DNA from: Salipiger bermudensis | Lineage (GTDB): Bacteria; Pseudomonadota; Alphaproteobacteria; Rhodobacterales; Rhodobacteraceae | Direction of reading: 5' to 3' | Assembly (NCBI RefSeq): GCF_020171625.1 | Contig: NZ_JAIUZY010000005.1 | Coordinates: 248,001 to 312,000, forward strand | Length of the DNA: 64,000 bases | Shown: piece after piece, positions 8,304-17,168 of the stretch | Layout of the letters: each line of letters opens with the position of its first letter | Position numbering within the stretch: position 1 is the stretch's first letter | Program-made: the position numbers and the translations under genes | Notes under the pieces: model-generated | Database searches by the model: none | What the model was told of the DNA's origin: nothing | What the model saw: only the letters and a program-made list of their open reading frames with translations

Positions 8304-8855
8304 ATGCTCACCGTTCACCGGATCCCCGCCGCCTTTTCCGAGATCGACTGCGATCGCATCATCGACCTGTCCCGCGCCGCGGACAGCGCCGACGCGCGGC
8401 TCGTGGGCCGCAATCAGGATCACAACCTGCGCCGCGCCGATCTGGTCTGGCTCGACGATGTCGCGGGGGCGGAGTGGGTGATGGAAAGGATCATCGAACT
8501 GGTGCGGCAGGCCAACCGCGCGGTCTATGGCTTCGACCTCGATGCCTTCGACGAGAGCGCGCAGGTGGCGCGCTACGGGGCCGAGCGGCAGGGCCATTTC
8601 AGCTGGCATTCCGATGTCGGCGACGGCCGGCTCGCGGCGCGCCGCAAGCTGACCATGGTGGTACAGCTCTCCGAGCCCGGGGCCTATCGCGGCGGCGCGC
8701 TCGAGGTCATGCCCTCGGCGCATACGGTCGAGGCCGAGCGCGCGCGCGGCAGCGCCACGCTGTTTCCCTCCTACCTGCTGCACCGGGTCACCCCGGTCGA
8801 GGAAGGAGAGCGCCATTCGATGACGATCTGGGCGCATGGCCCGGCCTTCCGATAG
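8304..8855 (+). CDS. 2OG-Fe(II) oxygenase
   Basis: This 183-residue protein looks like a 2-oxoglutarate- and Fe(II)-dependent dioxygenase of the prolyl-4-hydroxylase-like superfamily. The facial triad can be read as His102 and Asp104 in SWHSDVG and His160 in LLHRVTPV. Arg170 in GERHSM is the likely 2-oxoglutarate ligand. The strand GALEVMPS between them is also typical. The substrate is unknown. The ATG at 8304 gives the complete fold, whereas the frame remains open far upstream without coding character. The minus-strand metallopeptidase starts 126 bp away and diverges from it. Confidence 0.8.
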   Translation: MLTVHRIPAAFSEIDCDRIIDLSRAADSADARLVGRNQDHNLRRADLVWLDDVAGAEWVMERIIELVRQANRAVYGFDLDAFDESAQVARYGAERQGHFSWHSDVGDGRLAARRKLTMVVQLSEPGAYRGGALEVMPSAHTVEAERARGSATLFPSYLLHRVTPVEEGERHSMTIWAHGPAFR

Positions 8856-8909
8856 GCCCGCGACACGCCCGGCGTGACCGGCCACGGGGCGTCGCAGCCG
8901 GACCGAGGC

Positions 8910-11009
8910 CTAGAATCCGAACAGGTTCGCCTCGGTGATCGCCTTGCGGACAAAGGTGGCGCGGTCGGTCTCGGGCGCCCAGTCGAGTTTGGCCTTGGGC
9001 TTGGCATTCTCGAAAGGCGAGAAATGCGCCCGGCTCTTCCAGTCGGCCAGCGAGGGGCGCACCACGCCGCGCTTGCGCAGGGCGTATTTCTTCAGCCCGT
9101 ACTTCACCGCGTCCGACAGGTAGAAGGCGGTGAGGTTGCCGCTGCTGACCCGGATGCGCGCGCCGAGCGCCTCGTGGATCGCGTTGAAATAGCCGCGGGC
9201 CGAGAACATCGGTTCGCCGATCAGGTTGAAGCTTTCGCCCACCGCCGAGGGGCGCGCCGCCATGCGCACCAGCCCGTCGGCCACGTCGTCGATCAGCACG
9301 AAGGGCAGGATGTTGTCGCCCGGCCCCCAGATCCGCACCGCGCCGGCGCCGTGCCAGCGCCCGATCCCCCAGTGCTGCAGCGGGCCGCCATGGCCCACGA
9401 CGATGCCGGGCCGCGCGATGGTCAGCGGCAGGCCGCGCTCGCGATGCAGCTTCATCAGCTGGCGCTCGCACTCGGCCTTGGAGCGGGCATAGAGGTTGCG
9501 GTCGCTCATGTCGCCGGGGAAGGGTGTGTCCTCGGTGATGGTCCGGCTGCGATCCGCCATGTCGTAGCTGGCGATAGTGCCGGTATAGACCAGCCGTTTC
9601 ACACCGGCCTTCTCGCAGGCCATGCCAATGCGCGTGGCGACGCCCACGTCGTTGATCAGCGCGTCGGACCACGTCTTGTCCATCGACTTGGCGAGGTTGA
9701 AGACCACGTCGATGCCCTGCATCGCCTGTGTCAGTCCGTCGAGGTCGTGCAGCGATACGCCCACCGTCTCGACCTGATCGGGCAGGTCGGGGAAGGGGCC
9801 GGAGCGGCCTCGGGAGAGCACCCGCACGTCGTGCCCGTCGGCCACCAGCCGCCGGGTCAGCGCCCGCCCGATGAAGCCGGTGCCGCCGATCACCATGGCG
9901 GTGGGCTTGGGGCTCCGCGTCTGCACCGCCGGCGCCTTCACCGCCAGCGTGTCGGGGGGCAGCAGCGCCAGCGCGTCGTCGAGCGCCTGCATCACCGTCA
10001 CCGCGCTCTCGCCGCTGAACCGGGCGTCCTGCGCCTTGCTCATGTCCTGATAGAGCGCCGCGTCCATGCCGCGGAAGCTCAGCGCGTAGGGGCCTTTCCG
10101 GTTCAGCGAGACCGCCTGCCGCCACGCGTTGACGCTGCCCTCGCGCAGGTGCTGCCAGCCCAGCCCAAGCTGCTTACGCAGCGGGTTCACGATCAGGTCC
10201 GAGCTGTTCTCCCGCTCGAGGATCAGCACGTCCGAGGCGAAATCGAGCCGCGCCCGACCCGACGAGCCCCGCACCGTCACCGAGCGGTCGTCCTGGGTTT
10301 CTACCAGAGAGATGGTGAAGGTGATCTCGACCTCTCCGGCGCGGGCGAGGATGCGGAAGGCCTGCGGACGCGGATCGCCGCCGGGCAGATCGACCGGCTT
10401 GCTGGCCTCGGCGAAGGTGATCTCGGGCGTGCCGAAGAGGTCGACGGCAAACGCCATCAGGTGCGGCCCGACCTCGAGCAGAAGGTTCTTCGGCTCGCGC
10501 AGGAGCCACAGGTTGAACGGCCCCGAGCGCAGCGGCGAGAGCGGCAGCGCGTAGCTGATTTCGCAGGCCGACACCCGGCCCAGATCGCCGTGCAGCATCA
10601 TCTCCTTGAGCCGCACGTAGGACGGCAGCCCGAGGAAGTTGTGCCCGGCATGGAAGCGCTTGCCCGCCGCCTGCGCGGCGGCGAGGATCTCGCGCGTGTC
10701 GGCGGCGCTTTCCGCCACCGGCTTCTCGACCAGCACGTGCAGGCCGGCCTCGAGGCACTGGATCGCCAGCGGCTTGTGAAGCTGCGGCGGGGTGAGAATG
10801 TGCACCGCGTCGCACAGCCCGCTCTCGATCAGCGCCTCGACGCTGGTGAAGGGCTGGGCGCCGTAGGCCTCGGCCATGCCGCGGGCGGCGGCCTCTGAGA
10901 GGTCGCAGACCGCTGCGACGGTCGCGGCGGGCGTCGCGGCAAGCGCATCGGCGTGCCAAGTGGCGATGTATCCGGCCCCGATCAGGCCGACGCGGAGAAG
11001 TTCGGACAT
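8910..11009 (-). CDS. Gfo/Idh/MocA dehydrogenase fused to NAD-dependent epimerase
   Basis: The 699-residue protein joins two nucleotide-sugar or sugar-modifying modules. Residues 1 to about 350 form a Gfo/Idh/MocA oxidoreductase: GLIGAGYIATWH at 8-19 binds NAD(P) and VEKPVAE at 94-100 holds the catalytic-lysine motif. After a linker, residues about 368-695 form an extended SDR/epimerase domain with GGTGFIG (375-381) and YARSKAE (YxxxK). I see no frameshift at the join (near 9914). The start at MSELL follows a GAGG site. It is the last gene of the minus-strand polysaccharide operon, 11 bp after the GT2 gene. The operon also carries separate genes for the same two domain types. Confidence 0.85.
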   Translation of the reverse strand: MSELLRVGLIGAGYIATWHADALAATPAATVAAVCDLSEAAARGMAEAYGAQPFTSVEALIESGLCDAVHILTPPQLHKPLAIQCLEAGLHVLVEKPVAESAADTREILAAAQAAGKRFHAGHNFLGLPSYVRLKEMMLHGDLGRVSACEISYALPLSPLRSGPFNLWLLREPKNLLLEVGPHLMAFAVDLFGTPEITFAEASKPVDLPGGDPRPQAFRILARAGEVEITFTISLVETQDDRSVTVRGSSGRARLDFASDVLILERENSSDLIVNPLRKQLGLGWQHLREGSVNAWRQAVSLNRKGPYALSFRGMDAALYQDMSKAQDARFSGESAVTVMQALDDALALLPPDTLAVKAPAVQTRSPKPTAMVIGGTGFIGRALTRRLVADGHDVRVLSRGRSGPFPDLPDQVETVGVSLHDLDGLTQAMQGIDVVFNLAKSMDKTWSDALINDVGVATRIGMACEKAGVKRLVYTGTIASYDMADRSRTITEDTPFPGDMSDRNLYARSKAECERQLMKLHRERGLPLTIARPGIVVGHGGPLQHWGIGRWHGAGAVRIWGPGDNILPFVLIDDVADGLVRMAARPSAVGESFNLIGEPMFSARGYFNAIHEALGARIRVSSGNLTAFYLSDAVKYGLKKYALRKRGVVRPSLADWKSRAHFSPFENAKPKAKLDWAPETDRATFVRKAITEANLFGF

Positions 11010-11020
11010 GGAAACGTGCC

Positions 11021-11992
11021 TCACTTGTACTCGATGATGCGCATCTGCGCGTTGCGGCGGCGGCGCCAGTGGTAGGTCGCCATGCCGATCACGTTCGGAA
11101 TCTTCGACAGCGTCAGCAGGAGGCTGTGCCGGTAGGCCTCACGCCGTGGCAGTCTCTCGCGGATCAGGCCCTGCGCGGTGCGATGATAGTTCAGAGCGTA
11201 GACGCAGAGCCCGGCCACCGCAAAGCCCCACCAGACCAGCCCGCCCAGCAAGATGAAGAGCGGCAGCGCAAGCCCATAGACCAGCGCCCGCTGACGCTCG
11301 CGCCGGAAATACTCGGGATGGAGGTGGCCCACCTGCGCAAAGCCGTGGCCGGTGCGCACGGCGCGGGTCCACCATTGGCCGAAGCGGTGGGTGTCGGCGT
11401 CGTGGCGGGTCATCTCCGCGGCGATGCGCTCGAGCCGCCAGCCGGCCTTGCGCAGCCGGGTGCAGAACTCGTCATCCTCGGCGGCGATCACGGTCGGGTC
11501 GAAGCCGCCCACGGCGCGGAAGGCCTCGGCCCGGACCAGCATGTCGCCGCCACAGGCGAGGATCTCGCCTGCCGGGCGGCGCCATTCGAAATCGGCCAGC
11601 TGGTTGTAGAGCGAGGCGTCGCGGTGGATCTCGGAGCGCCAGCCAGTGACCATGCCGAGCCGGGGATCGGAGGCGAGACGTGCGCAGGCGCGGTCGAGAT
11701 AGCCCGCCACCAGCGTGCAGTCGCCATCGATGAACTGCACGAATTGCGGGTCTTCCAACGCCGCGAACCCGGCATTGCGGGCGCGGGCGGCGGTGAAGGG
11801 CGTGGTTAGGTCGAGTTCGACCACCGTGGCGCCGGACCTGCGCGCCTCGGCAACGCTGTCATCGGTGGAGCCGCTGTCGACATAGACCACCTGCCGCGCC
11901 TGCCCGGTCACGGAGGCCAGCGCCGCCACCAGACGCGCGCCCTCGTTGCGCCCGATCAGCACCACATCGACGGGCGGGGCGTCCGGGGTCAT
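11021..11992 (-). CDS. Glycosyltransferase family 2 membrane protein
   Basis: The 323-residue protein has a GT-A nucleotide-sugar-binding domain: VVLIGRNEGARL at the start, YVDSGSTDDS, then FIDGDCTL, the DxD-like metal site. EDDEFCTRLRKAGW (ED...) provides the likely catalytic base. Two to three hydrophobic segments follow (about residues 238-275), anchoring it in the inner membrane. It would add one sugar from a nucleotide or polyprenyl donor to a growing glycan. The start ATG at 11992 overlaps the stop of the upstream GT4 gene by 4 bp, which suggests coupled translation. Confidence 0.88.
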   Translation of the reverse strand: MTPDAPPVDVVLIGRNEGARLVAALASVTGQARQVVYVDSGSTDDSVAEARRSGATVVELDLTTPFTAARARNAGFAALEDPQFVQFIDGDCTLVAGYLDRACARLASDPRLGMVTGWRSEIHRDASLYNQLADFEWRRPAGEILACGGDMLVRAEAFRAVGGFDPTVIAAEDDEFCTRLRKAGWRLERIAAEMTRHDADTHRFGQWWTRAVRTGHGFAQVGHLHPEYFRRERQRALVYGLALPLFILLGGLVWWGFAVAGLCVYALNYHRTAQGLIRERLPRREAYRHSLLLTLSKIPNVIGMATYHWRRRRNAQMRIIEYK

Positions 11993-13224
11993 GGCAGCGC
12001 CTCGCGCTTGGCCGGGCTGTCGCCCTCGGCATAGGCGGTGAAGAGATGCGACAGCCGCGCCGCCTCGATATGGATGTTGAACTCGGCCTCGACGGTGGCC
12101 CGGCCCGCCGCGCCCATCTCCCGGCGCTGGTCGGGGCTGGCAAGGAGCTGCTCGATGGCCTGTGTCAGGGCGGCCGCATCGCCCGGGGGCACAAGCACGC
12201 CGTTCTCCCATTGCGAGACCAGCTCGGGGATGCCGGCGATCTGCGTGGCGACCACCGGCACGCCCGCCGCCATCGCCTCCATCAGCACCACGGGCACGCC
12301 TTCGGCAAAGCTCGGCAGCACGAAGACATCGCTCTGCGCCAGCGCCTCGGCCACCTCGGACTGGCCTTGGTAGCCGAGGAATTCCGCCGTCTCGCCCAGC
12401 GGCCTGGCCCGTTCTTCCAGCGCCGCGCGCTCCGGCCCGTCCCCGATCAGCGCCAGCCGAAGCTGCGGGTGGCGGGCCTTGAGCGCCGCCACCGCGTCGA
12501 GCAGGATCGGCACGCCCTTTACGCCCGCCAGCCGGCCCACGAAGAGCAGCCTCTGGCCCGTGTGCGGCGCGGTGTCGTAGCGCACCGGGTCGATGCCGCA
12601 ATGCACGATGTGCAGCTTGTCCCAATGCGCCGCGTCGGCAAAGCACATGAGCTGCGAGCGGCAGTATTCCGAGATGCAGGCGACGAAACGCGCCCGCGCG
12701 GTCTTTTCGTCGATGCGCCAGTGATGCGGCTCGAAGAAGATGTCGGGGCCGTGGATGGTGAAGCTGTAGGGAATTCCCGAGAGCTCGCTGGCCAGCATCG
12801 CCACGGTGCAGGAGGCCTTTGCGATGTGGTTGTGCAGATGTGCGACACCTTCGCGCCTGAGATGGTCGGCCAGCACCGCCGCCTCGAGGAAGTAGAGCAG
12901 GTTGTAGAGCCGGCCCCGGAAGCCCTTGGGCGCGGTCCGCCACGCCAGCCGCAGCGCGCCGAGGTAGCGCCCGGGGCGGCGGGCAAAGCCCAGATGCGCC
13001 TTGAGCAGGCGCAGCGGGTTCTTCGCGGCGGCAAGGACCTTGAAGGTGCGGGCATGTTCGGCGCGCTGCTCGGGGCCGACCAGATGCTCGGCTCCAGTGG
13101 TGCGGATCGAGCAGGTCAGCACCTCGTGGCCAAGATCGCGCAGCGCCGCCACCTCGCGCTGGATGAAGGTATCCGACGCGCGGGGATATTCTCCGGTCAG
13201 GTAGGCGAGCTTGGGCAGGCTCAT
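11989..13224 (-). CDS. Glycosyltransferase family 4
   Basis: The 411-residue protein is a GT-B glycosyltransferase. The N-terminal Rossmann half begins with KLAYLTGEYPRASDTFIQREV, the acceptor-loop signature of many exopolysaccharide GT4 enzymes, and contains HLHNHIAKA. The C-terminal half has FVGRLAGVKG and the donor-binding EX7E region (PSFAEGVPVVLMEAMAAGVP). It would transfer a sugar from NDP- or GDP-sugar to a lipid-linked oligosaccharide at the cytoplasmic face. Its start at 13224 overlaps the epimerase gene upstream by 4 bp, and its end overlaps the GT2 gene by 4 bp. Confidence 0.9.
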   Translation of the reverse strand: MSLPKLAYLTGEYPRASDTFIQREVAALRDLGHEVLTCSIRTTGAEHLVGPEQRAEHARTFKVLAAAKNPLRLLKAHLGFARRPGRYLGALRLAWRTAPKGFRGRLYNLLYFLEAAVLADHLRREGVAHLHNHIAKASCTVAMLASELSGIPYSFTIHGPDIFFEPHHWRIDEKTARARFVACISEYCRSQLMCFADAAHWDKLHIVHCGIDPVRYDTAPHTGQRLLFVGRLAGVKGVPILLDAVAALKARHPQLRLALIGDGPERAALEERARPLGETAEFLGYQGQSEVAEALAQSDVFVLPSFAEGVPVVLMEAMAAGVPVVATQIAGIPELVSQWENGVLVPPGDAAALTQAIEQLLASPDQRREMGAAGRATVEAEFNIHIEAARLSHLFTAYAEGDSPAKREALP

Positions 13225-14204
13225 GTCTCGGTCTCCAGCGTCCGCTCCAGCAGCGGTTCGAAGGCGGCATCGTCGCTGCCGCCAAGGCTCGCACGTAGCG
13301 CGGTGTTGGGCCAGCGCAGTGGCATGATCCGGGCGCGCAGCACCGGCTCGCGCAGCAGGCCGGGCAGGCGGCTTTCGAAGCGTCCGAGCGCCCGCGTGAG
13401 CGCCAGCCAGCGCGTCCACGGCACGGTGAGGGCGGCCTTTGGCCAGCCCGCCGCCTTGCGGTGCGCGGCGACGTAGCGCGTCCGCGTCGGCAGGTCGTCG
13501 TCGATCACGTTGAGCGCGGTCATGCCCTGCGGCTCGGTGAGGCTGGCCGAGACCAGCGCGCGGGCCAGGTGTTTCACGTGAACCATGGGCAGCGCGCCAT
13601 CGGAGGCGAGCGTGATCTGCAGCGGCCCGGCCCAGAAGCCGTTGAGCGCGTGCCACGTCCGCCCCGGCCCCCAGACCGCGCCGGGGCGCATCAGCCAGAG
13701 CGGCTGCAGGGCGCCCTGACAGAGCACCTCCTGCGCCAGCTTCGACTCGGCATAGGCGTCCTGGGCGTGGCCGGGTCGGTTGAGCGGGCTGCGCTCGGTC
13801 ACCGCGTCGCCCGGGGCAAGCTTGCTCAGGTCATAGACCGCGATGGAGCTGACCAGCACCAGCCGGATCTCCTTGGGAAGTGCTGCGAGCAGATGGCGCG
13901 TGGCGGCCAGCGTGTCGGCCTCGATCGCCGCGCCGTCGCCGCCCAGATGCGCCGCCGCGTGAATCACCGCGCCGCAGCCCCTGAGCGCGCGGCGCAGCGG
14001 GAGCAGCGACGACGGCTCCGACAGATCCGCCTGCACCACGGTCACGCCGTCATCGTCGGCCCATTCGGGGGCGACGCTCTTGCGCACCAGTGCCATCACA
14101 TCGAGGCCGCGGGCGCGGGCCTCGGCCACGGTGGCGCGCCCGATGAAGCCGCCGGCGCCGGTGATCAGGATGCGGCCCGCCTCGGGACTCATATCGCCAC
14201 TCAT
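13221..14204 (-). CDS. NAD-dependent epimerase/dehydratase family protein
   Basis: The 327-residue extended SDR has ITGAGGFIGRATV near its start (NAD-binding GxxGxxG) and the catalytic YAESK motif (YxxxK) near the middle, with SSIAVYD as the serine strand. It would epimerise, dehydrate or reduce a nucleotide-activated sugar, but the exact substrate cannot be read from sequence. The ATG at 14204 was preferred over ATGs at 14213 and 14192 because it overlaps the upstream stop codon by 4 bp, like its neighbours. It resembles the C-terminal half of the fusion protein encoded three genes downstream. Confidence 0.85.
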   Translation of the reverse strand: MSGDMSPEAGRILITGAGGFIGRATVAEARARGLDVMALVRKSVAPEWADDDGVTVVQADLSEPSSLLPLRRALRGCGAVIHAAAHLGGDGAAIEADTLAATRHLLAALPKEIRLVLVSSIAVYDLSKLAPGDAVTERSPLNRPGHAQDAYAESKLAQEVLCQGALQPLWLMRPGAVWGPGRTWHALNGFWAGPLQITLASDGALPMVHVKHLARALVSASLTEPQGMTALNVIDDDLPTRTRYVAAHRKAAGWPKAALTVPWTRWLALTRALGRFESRLPGLLREPVLRARIMPLRWPNTALRASLGGSDDAAFEPLLERTLETET

Positions 14205-15328
14205 TTCGCCCATGGCATCGGCTCCATCGGATCGCAGCGCGTGGTCATGCGCTGGGCGCCGCTCGTCTCGCCGGCGTTCTGCATCGCCAGCGTGACCTCG
14301 GTCATGTGCAGGGCGAACGCGGTCGACAGCCGGCAGGGGCGGTCCTGCTCCAGCGCCTCGAGCATCTCGGCCGGGCCCAGCATGAAGTTCATCGCCGCCG
14401 CGCCCCAGAGTTTCACCTTGGGATGGGTCGTCCGCCCCAGTTTCACCCGGCGGGGGAAGGGGCTTTCGACCAGTTTGCGGCGCAGGTTCGTGCGCTTGGC
14501 ATAGGTCACCTTGGCGCTGTTGTCCCACGCGGCATCGCAGCGCAGCACGCCGCTGTCGCCGACCACGCGGATCGAGTGGTCGTGCGGCGCGACGATCGAG
14601 CAGGTCAGCCGCGTGACGGGGCCGTTTTCGAAGAACAGCGTGGCGATGCTCAGGTCGGGCGCCATCGGGCCGGAGCCGGTTTTGTCGGGAATGGTCTCGG
14701 CGCTGGCCGCGACCACCGTGCGCACGGAGCCGAACCACGAGATCAGCCAGCTCAGGTAGTAGCCCGCGTGTTCGAGCGTGCAGCCGGTGCGGAACTCGTC
14801 TTCATAGGGCCAAGGCGCCCCGGTCTCGGAGAGCCACTTGCGGTAGGCGGCCTGCGGCACGAAGCCGTCGTCGAGCTCGGCATAGATCGCGCGCGGCGTG
14901 CCGGCGATGCCCGTGCGCAGCGCGTGGCCGAGGGTCTGCGCCGTCTCGCCCAGAACCGAGCAGGGCGCCGAGGCCAGCAGCAGGCCGCGCTCCTGGGCCA
15001 GCGCACAGAGCGCCTTGGCGTCCTCCAGGTCCGTCGCCAGCGGCTTTTCCGAGTACACGTGATGCCCGGCCTCTAGACAGGCCCGGTTCAGTTCGTAATG
15101 CGCTGCCGGATTGGTGAGGTTGAGAATCACCCCGCCGTCTGGCGCATCGGCAAGAAACTCGGACAGGGTTGTCTTCTTCGGCAGGCCCCAATGGGCGCAG
15201 AAATGATCCAGCCGGCCGGCATCGCGGTCATAGACCCCGGCGACCTCGATCCCGTCCATCGCCTGCAGGGAGCGGAGGTAGAGGTCGGCCACGAAGCCGC
15301 AGCCGAGGATCGAGATCCGGCGACTCAT
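14201..15328 (-). CDS. Gfo/Idh/MocA family oxidoreductase
   Basis: The 375-residue protein starts with RRISILGCGFVADLYL, an NAD(P)-binding GxGxxA variant. It has YSEKPLATD, the EKP motif with the catalytic lysine, and a C-terminal beta-sheet domain containing TGCTLEHAGYYLSWLISWFG. Family members oxidise or reduce sugars, inositols or nucleotide sugars. It is the first gene of the run that continues through the epimerase, GT4, GT2 and fusion genes, and it faces the divergent WecG-type gene across 280 bp. It also resembles the N-terminal half of the fusion protein at the far end of that operon. Confidence 0.87.
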   Translation of the reverse strand: MSRRISILGCGFVADLYLRSLQAMDGIEVAGVYDRDAGRLDHFCAHWGLPKKTTLSEFLADAPDGGVILNLTNPAAHYELNRACLEAGHHVYSEKPLATDLEDAKALCALAQERGLLLASAPCSVLGETAQTLGHALRTGIAGTPRAIYAELDDGFVPQAAYRKWLSETGAPWPYEDEFRTGCTLEHAGYYLSWLISWFGSVRTVVAASAETIPDKTGSGPMAPDLSIATLFFENGPVTRLTCSIVAPHDHSIRVVGDSGVLRCDAAWDNSAKVTYAKRTNLRRKLVESPFPRRVKLGRTTHPKVKLWGAAAMNFMLGPAEMLEALEQDRPCRLSTAFALHMTEVTLAMQNAGETSGAQRMTTRCDPMEPMPWAK

Positions 15329-15608
15329 GACGCGCGCCCGCAATCGGGCGCACTCCGGGCGGGGGTGCCGGGTAAGGGCGGAAAAGAAAGAGACATCAAA
15401 ATAATACTCACGACTCCTGAACAGGCCGGGTGTTTCCGTCGAACAGACGGATTTGATGATAATTCGGCATGTCCCGCGGATATGCAGGCAAAGCGCGAGT
15501 CCTCGGCAAAACCTCGCCGCGTGCGTCCCATGAGACACGGTTCTGGCAGGTCGCCACGATTCAGGCCTCCGCTCGGCTCGAATATGAGATATATAGGGGG
15601 CGTGTGAT
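15329..15608. promoter_or_regulatory. Divergent AT-richer intergenic region of the polysaccharide cluster
   Basis: This 280-bp gap separates two outward-reading gene groups and is clearly less GC-rich than the surroundings, for example around 15390-15470 and 15585-15600. It should hold promoters for both. A TATTAT box on the minus strand near 15400 is a possible -10 element, but no good -35 partner was found. Confidence 0.4.
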
Positions 15609-16394
15609 GTGTATTGGATGCGACGTTTTATGGATTTCAAAGTGTCCGGCCAGCGGATTTCGGTCAATGTTCCGACCTGGGCCGTTTTACAGGCGCGCGT
15701 GACCGAACGGCTGGCCCAGCGTCAGGGGTTTGCCCTTGCGACGATCAATCTCGACCATCTCGTGAAGCTGCGGCACTCTCCGCAGTTCCGGCGGGCCTAC
15801 GCGGCGCAGGATTTCGTCACCGCCGACGGCAATCCGATCGTCTGGATGTCGTGGCTGGCCAAGCGCCCGGTCGATCTGATCCCCGGCTCGGATGCGGTGC
15901 TGCCGATCGCCCGCATCGCCGCGACTCAGGGGGTGACCCTGGCGTTGGTGGGCAGCACGCGGCCGGCGCTCTCCGCCGCAAAGAGCTATCTCGAGCGCGA
16001 GGTGCGCGACCTCGTGGTCTCGGTGACCGTGGCGCCGCCGATGGGCTTCGATCCGACCGGCCCGCAGGCCGACGCGATCTTCGAGGAGATCGGTGCCTCC
16101 GGGGCGGGGCTGTGCTTCATCGCGCTGGGCGCCCCAAAGCAGGAGATCTTTGCCGCTGCCGGACGCCGCAAGCTGCCGCATATGGGCTTCGCCTCGGTGG
16201 GCGCGGGGCTCGACTTCCTTGCCGGCACCCAGACGCGGGCGCCGGACTGGGCGCGGCGCTACGCGGTGGAGTGGGTGTGGCGCGCGCTTGGCAGCCCGAA
16301 ACGGCTGCTGCCGCGCTACGTGCGGTGCCTCGCGATCCTGCCGGGACAGATGCTCGCGGCGATGCTGCAGCGCTTTCGCACGCCGCAGCACTGA
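15609..16394 (+). CDS. WecG/TagA/CpsF family glycosyltransferase
   Basis: The 261-residue protein shows the family blocks TINLDHLVKLR, VTADGNPIVW (with the acidic catalytic position), GSDAVL, and CFIALGAPKQEIF followed by GVGAG-like SVGAGLDFLAG. These enzymes (GT26) add N-acetylmannosamine(-uronate), glucose or similar residues to a polyprenyl-linked sugar, usually as the second step of repeat-unit assembly. A GTG at 15609 lies 8 bases after AGGGGG and is taken as the start. ATGs at 15618 and 15630 are alternatives that would lose the ribosome binding site spacing. It converges with the SDR gene, only 6 bp apart. Confidence 0.88.
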   Translation: MYWMRRFMDFKVSGQRISVNVPTWAVLQARVTERLAQRQGFALATINLDHLVKLRHSPQFRRAYAAQDFVTADGNPIVWMSWLAKRPVDLIPGSDAVLPIARIAATQGVTLALVGSTRPALSAAKSYLEREVRDLVVSVTVAPPMGFDPTGPQADAIFEEIGASGAGLCFIALGAPKQEIFAAAGRRKLPHMGFASVGAGLDFLAGTQTRAPDWARRYAVEWVWRALGSPKRLLPRYVRCLAILPGQMLAAMLQRFRTPQH

Positions 16395-16400
16395 CGCGCC

Positions 16401-17168
16401 TCAGCTCAGGCGGCGCGGCCTGCGCCGCCGCAGCAAGAGCAGATCCTTCAGTTTGCCCCTGAGCCCGCGCGGCGGCAGCACCTCGGTGTCCTGCTCGAAC
16501 ACCGCTCCGGTCAGCGCGGGGTCGCAGCGCAGCGCCAGTTCGACCCCCCAGTTCGCAGACGCCTCGGGCGCGAGACCGTCGGGCGCGCCCATCGGGGTCT
16601 GCAACATGCCGGGCATCCAGTCGCCGATGACGATGCCGGGAAAGCGGTCGGCGATGTCGGCGATCAGCGCCCGGGTAAAGATCCGCGCCGCCCCCTTCGA
16701 CACCGAATAGGCCGAGGACGCCGGGAGCGGATTCAGGTCGGCAAAGGTCGCCACGTTGAGGATCCGCCCGCGCCCGGTCTCGCACATCTGGCCCAAAGCC
16801 GCGTGCGTGCAGGCCACCACGCCGCCGAGATTGATCGCGATGGTGTCGAGGAAGCTCTCGGCGCTTTCCTCGAGGACGTCGCGGCGCGGATAGTCGGCGG
16901 CGTTGTTGATCAGCAGCGCGACAGGCCCGTGCGTGGTCTTGATCCGTGCGAAAGCGGCGCGCACCGCTTTCGGATCGGACACATCCAGCGTTAGCGGATG
17001 ACAGGTCGGGCCGGCCTGCGCGGCGGTCTCTGCCAGCGCCTCGGGGCGGCGGCCGGTGCCGATCACGGTGAAGCCCTGTCGCGCCAGCTCGACCGACAGC
17101 GCCCGGCCAAGGCCCGAGCCTGCGCCGGTGACGACGGCGGGACCGTCCTGCGGGGTGAGGCGGGTCAT
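16401..17168 (-). CDS. Short-chain dehydrogenase/reductase
   Basis: The 255-residue classical SDR has TGAGSGLG at 15-22 (cofactor binding), LINNAAD (the NNAG-type motif) and the catalytic YSVSK. TGRR after the second strand suggests NADP(H) preference. The C-terminus is unusually basic (LLLRRRRPRRLS), which might attach it to the membrane surface. Substrate unknown; its setting implies a sugar, lipid or polyol step in glycan synthesis. The start overlaps the stop of the upstream GMC oxidoreductase by 4 bp, so the two probably act in the same step or successive steps. Confidence 0.85.
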   Translation of the reverse strand: MTRLTPQDGPAVVTGAGSGLGRALSVELARQGFTVIGTGRRPEALAETAAQAGPTCHPLTLDVSDPKAVRAAFARIKTTHGPVALLINNAADYPRRDVLEESAESFLDTIAINLGGVVACTHAALGQMCETGRGRILNVATFADLNPLPASSAYSVSKGAARIFTRALIADIADRFPGIVIGDWMPGMLQTPMGAPDGLAPEASANWGVELALRCDPALTGAVFEQDTEVLPPRGLRGKLKDLLLLRRRRPRRLS

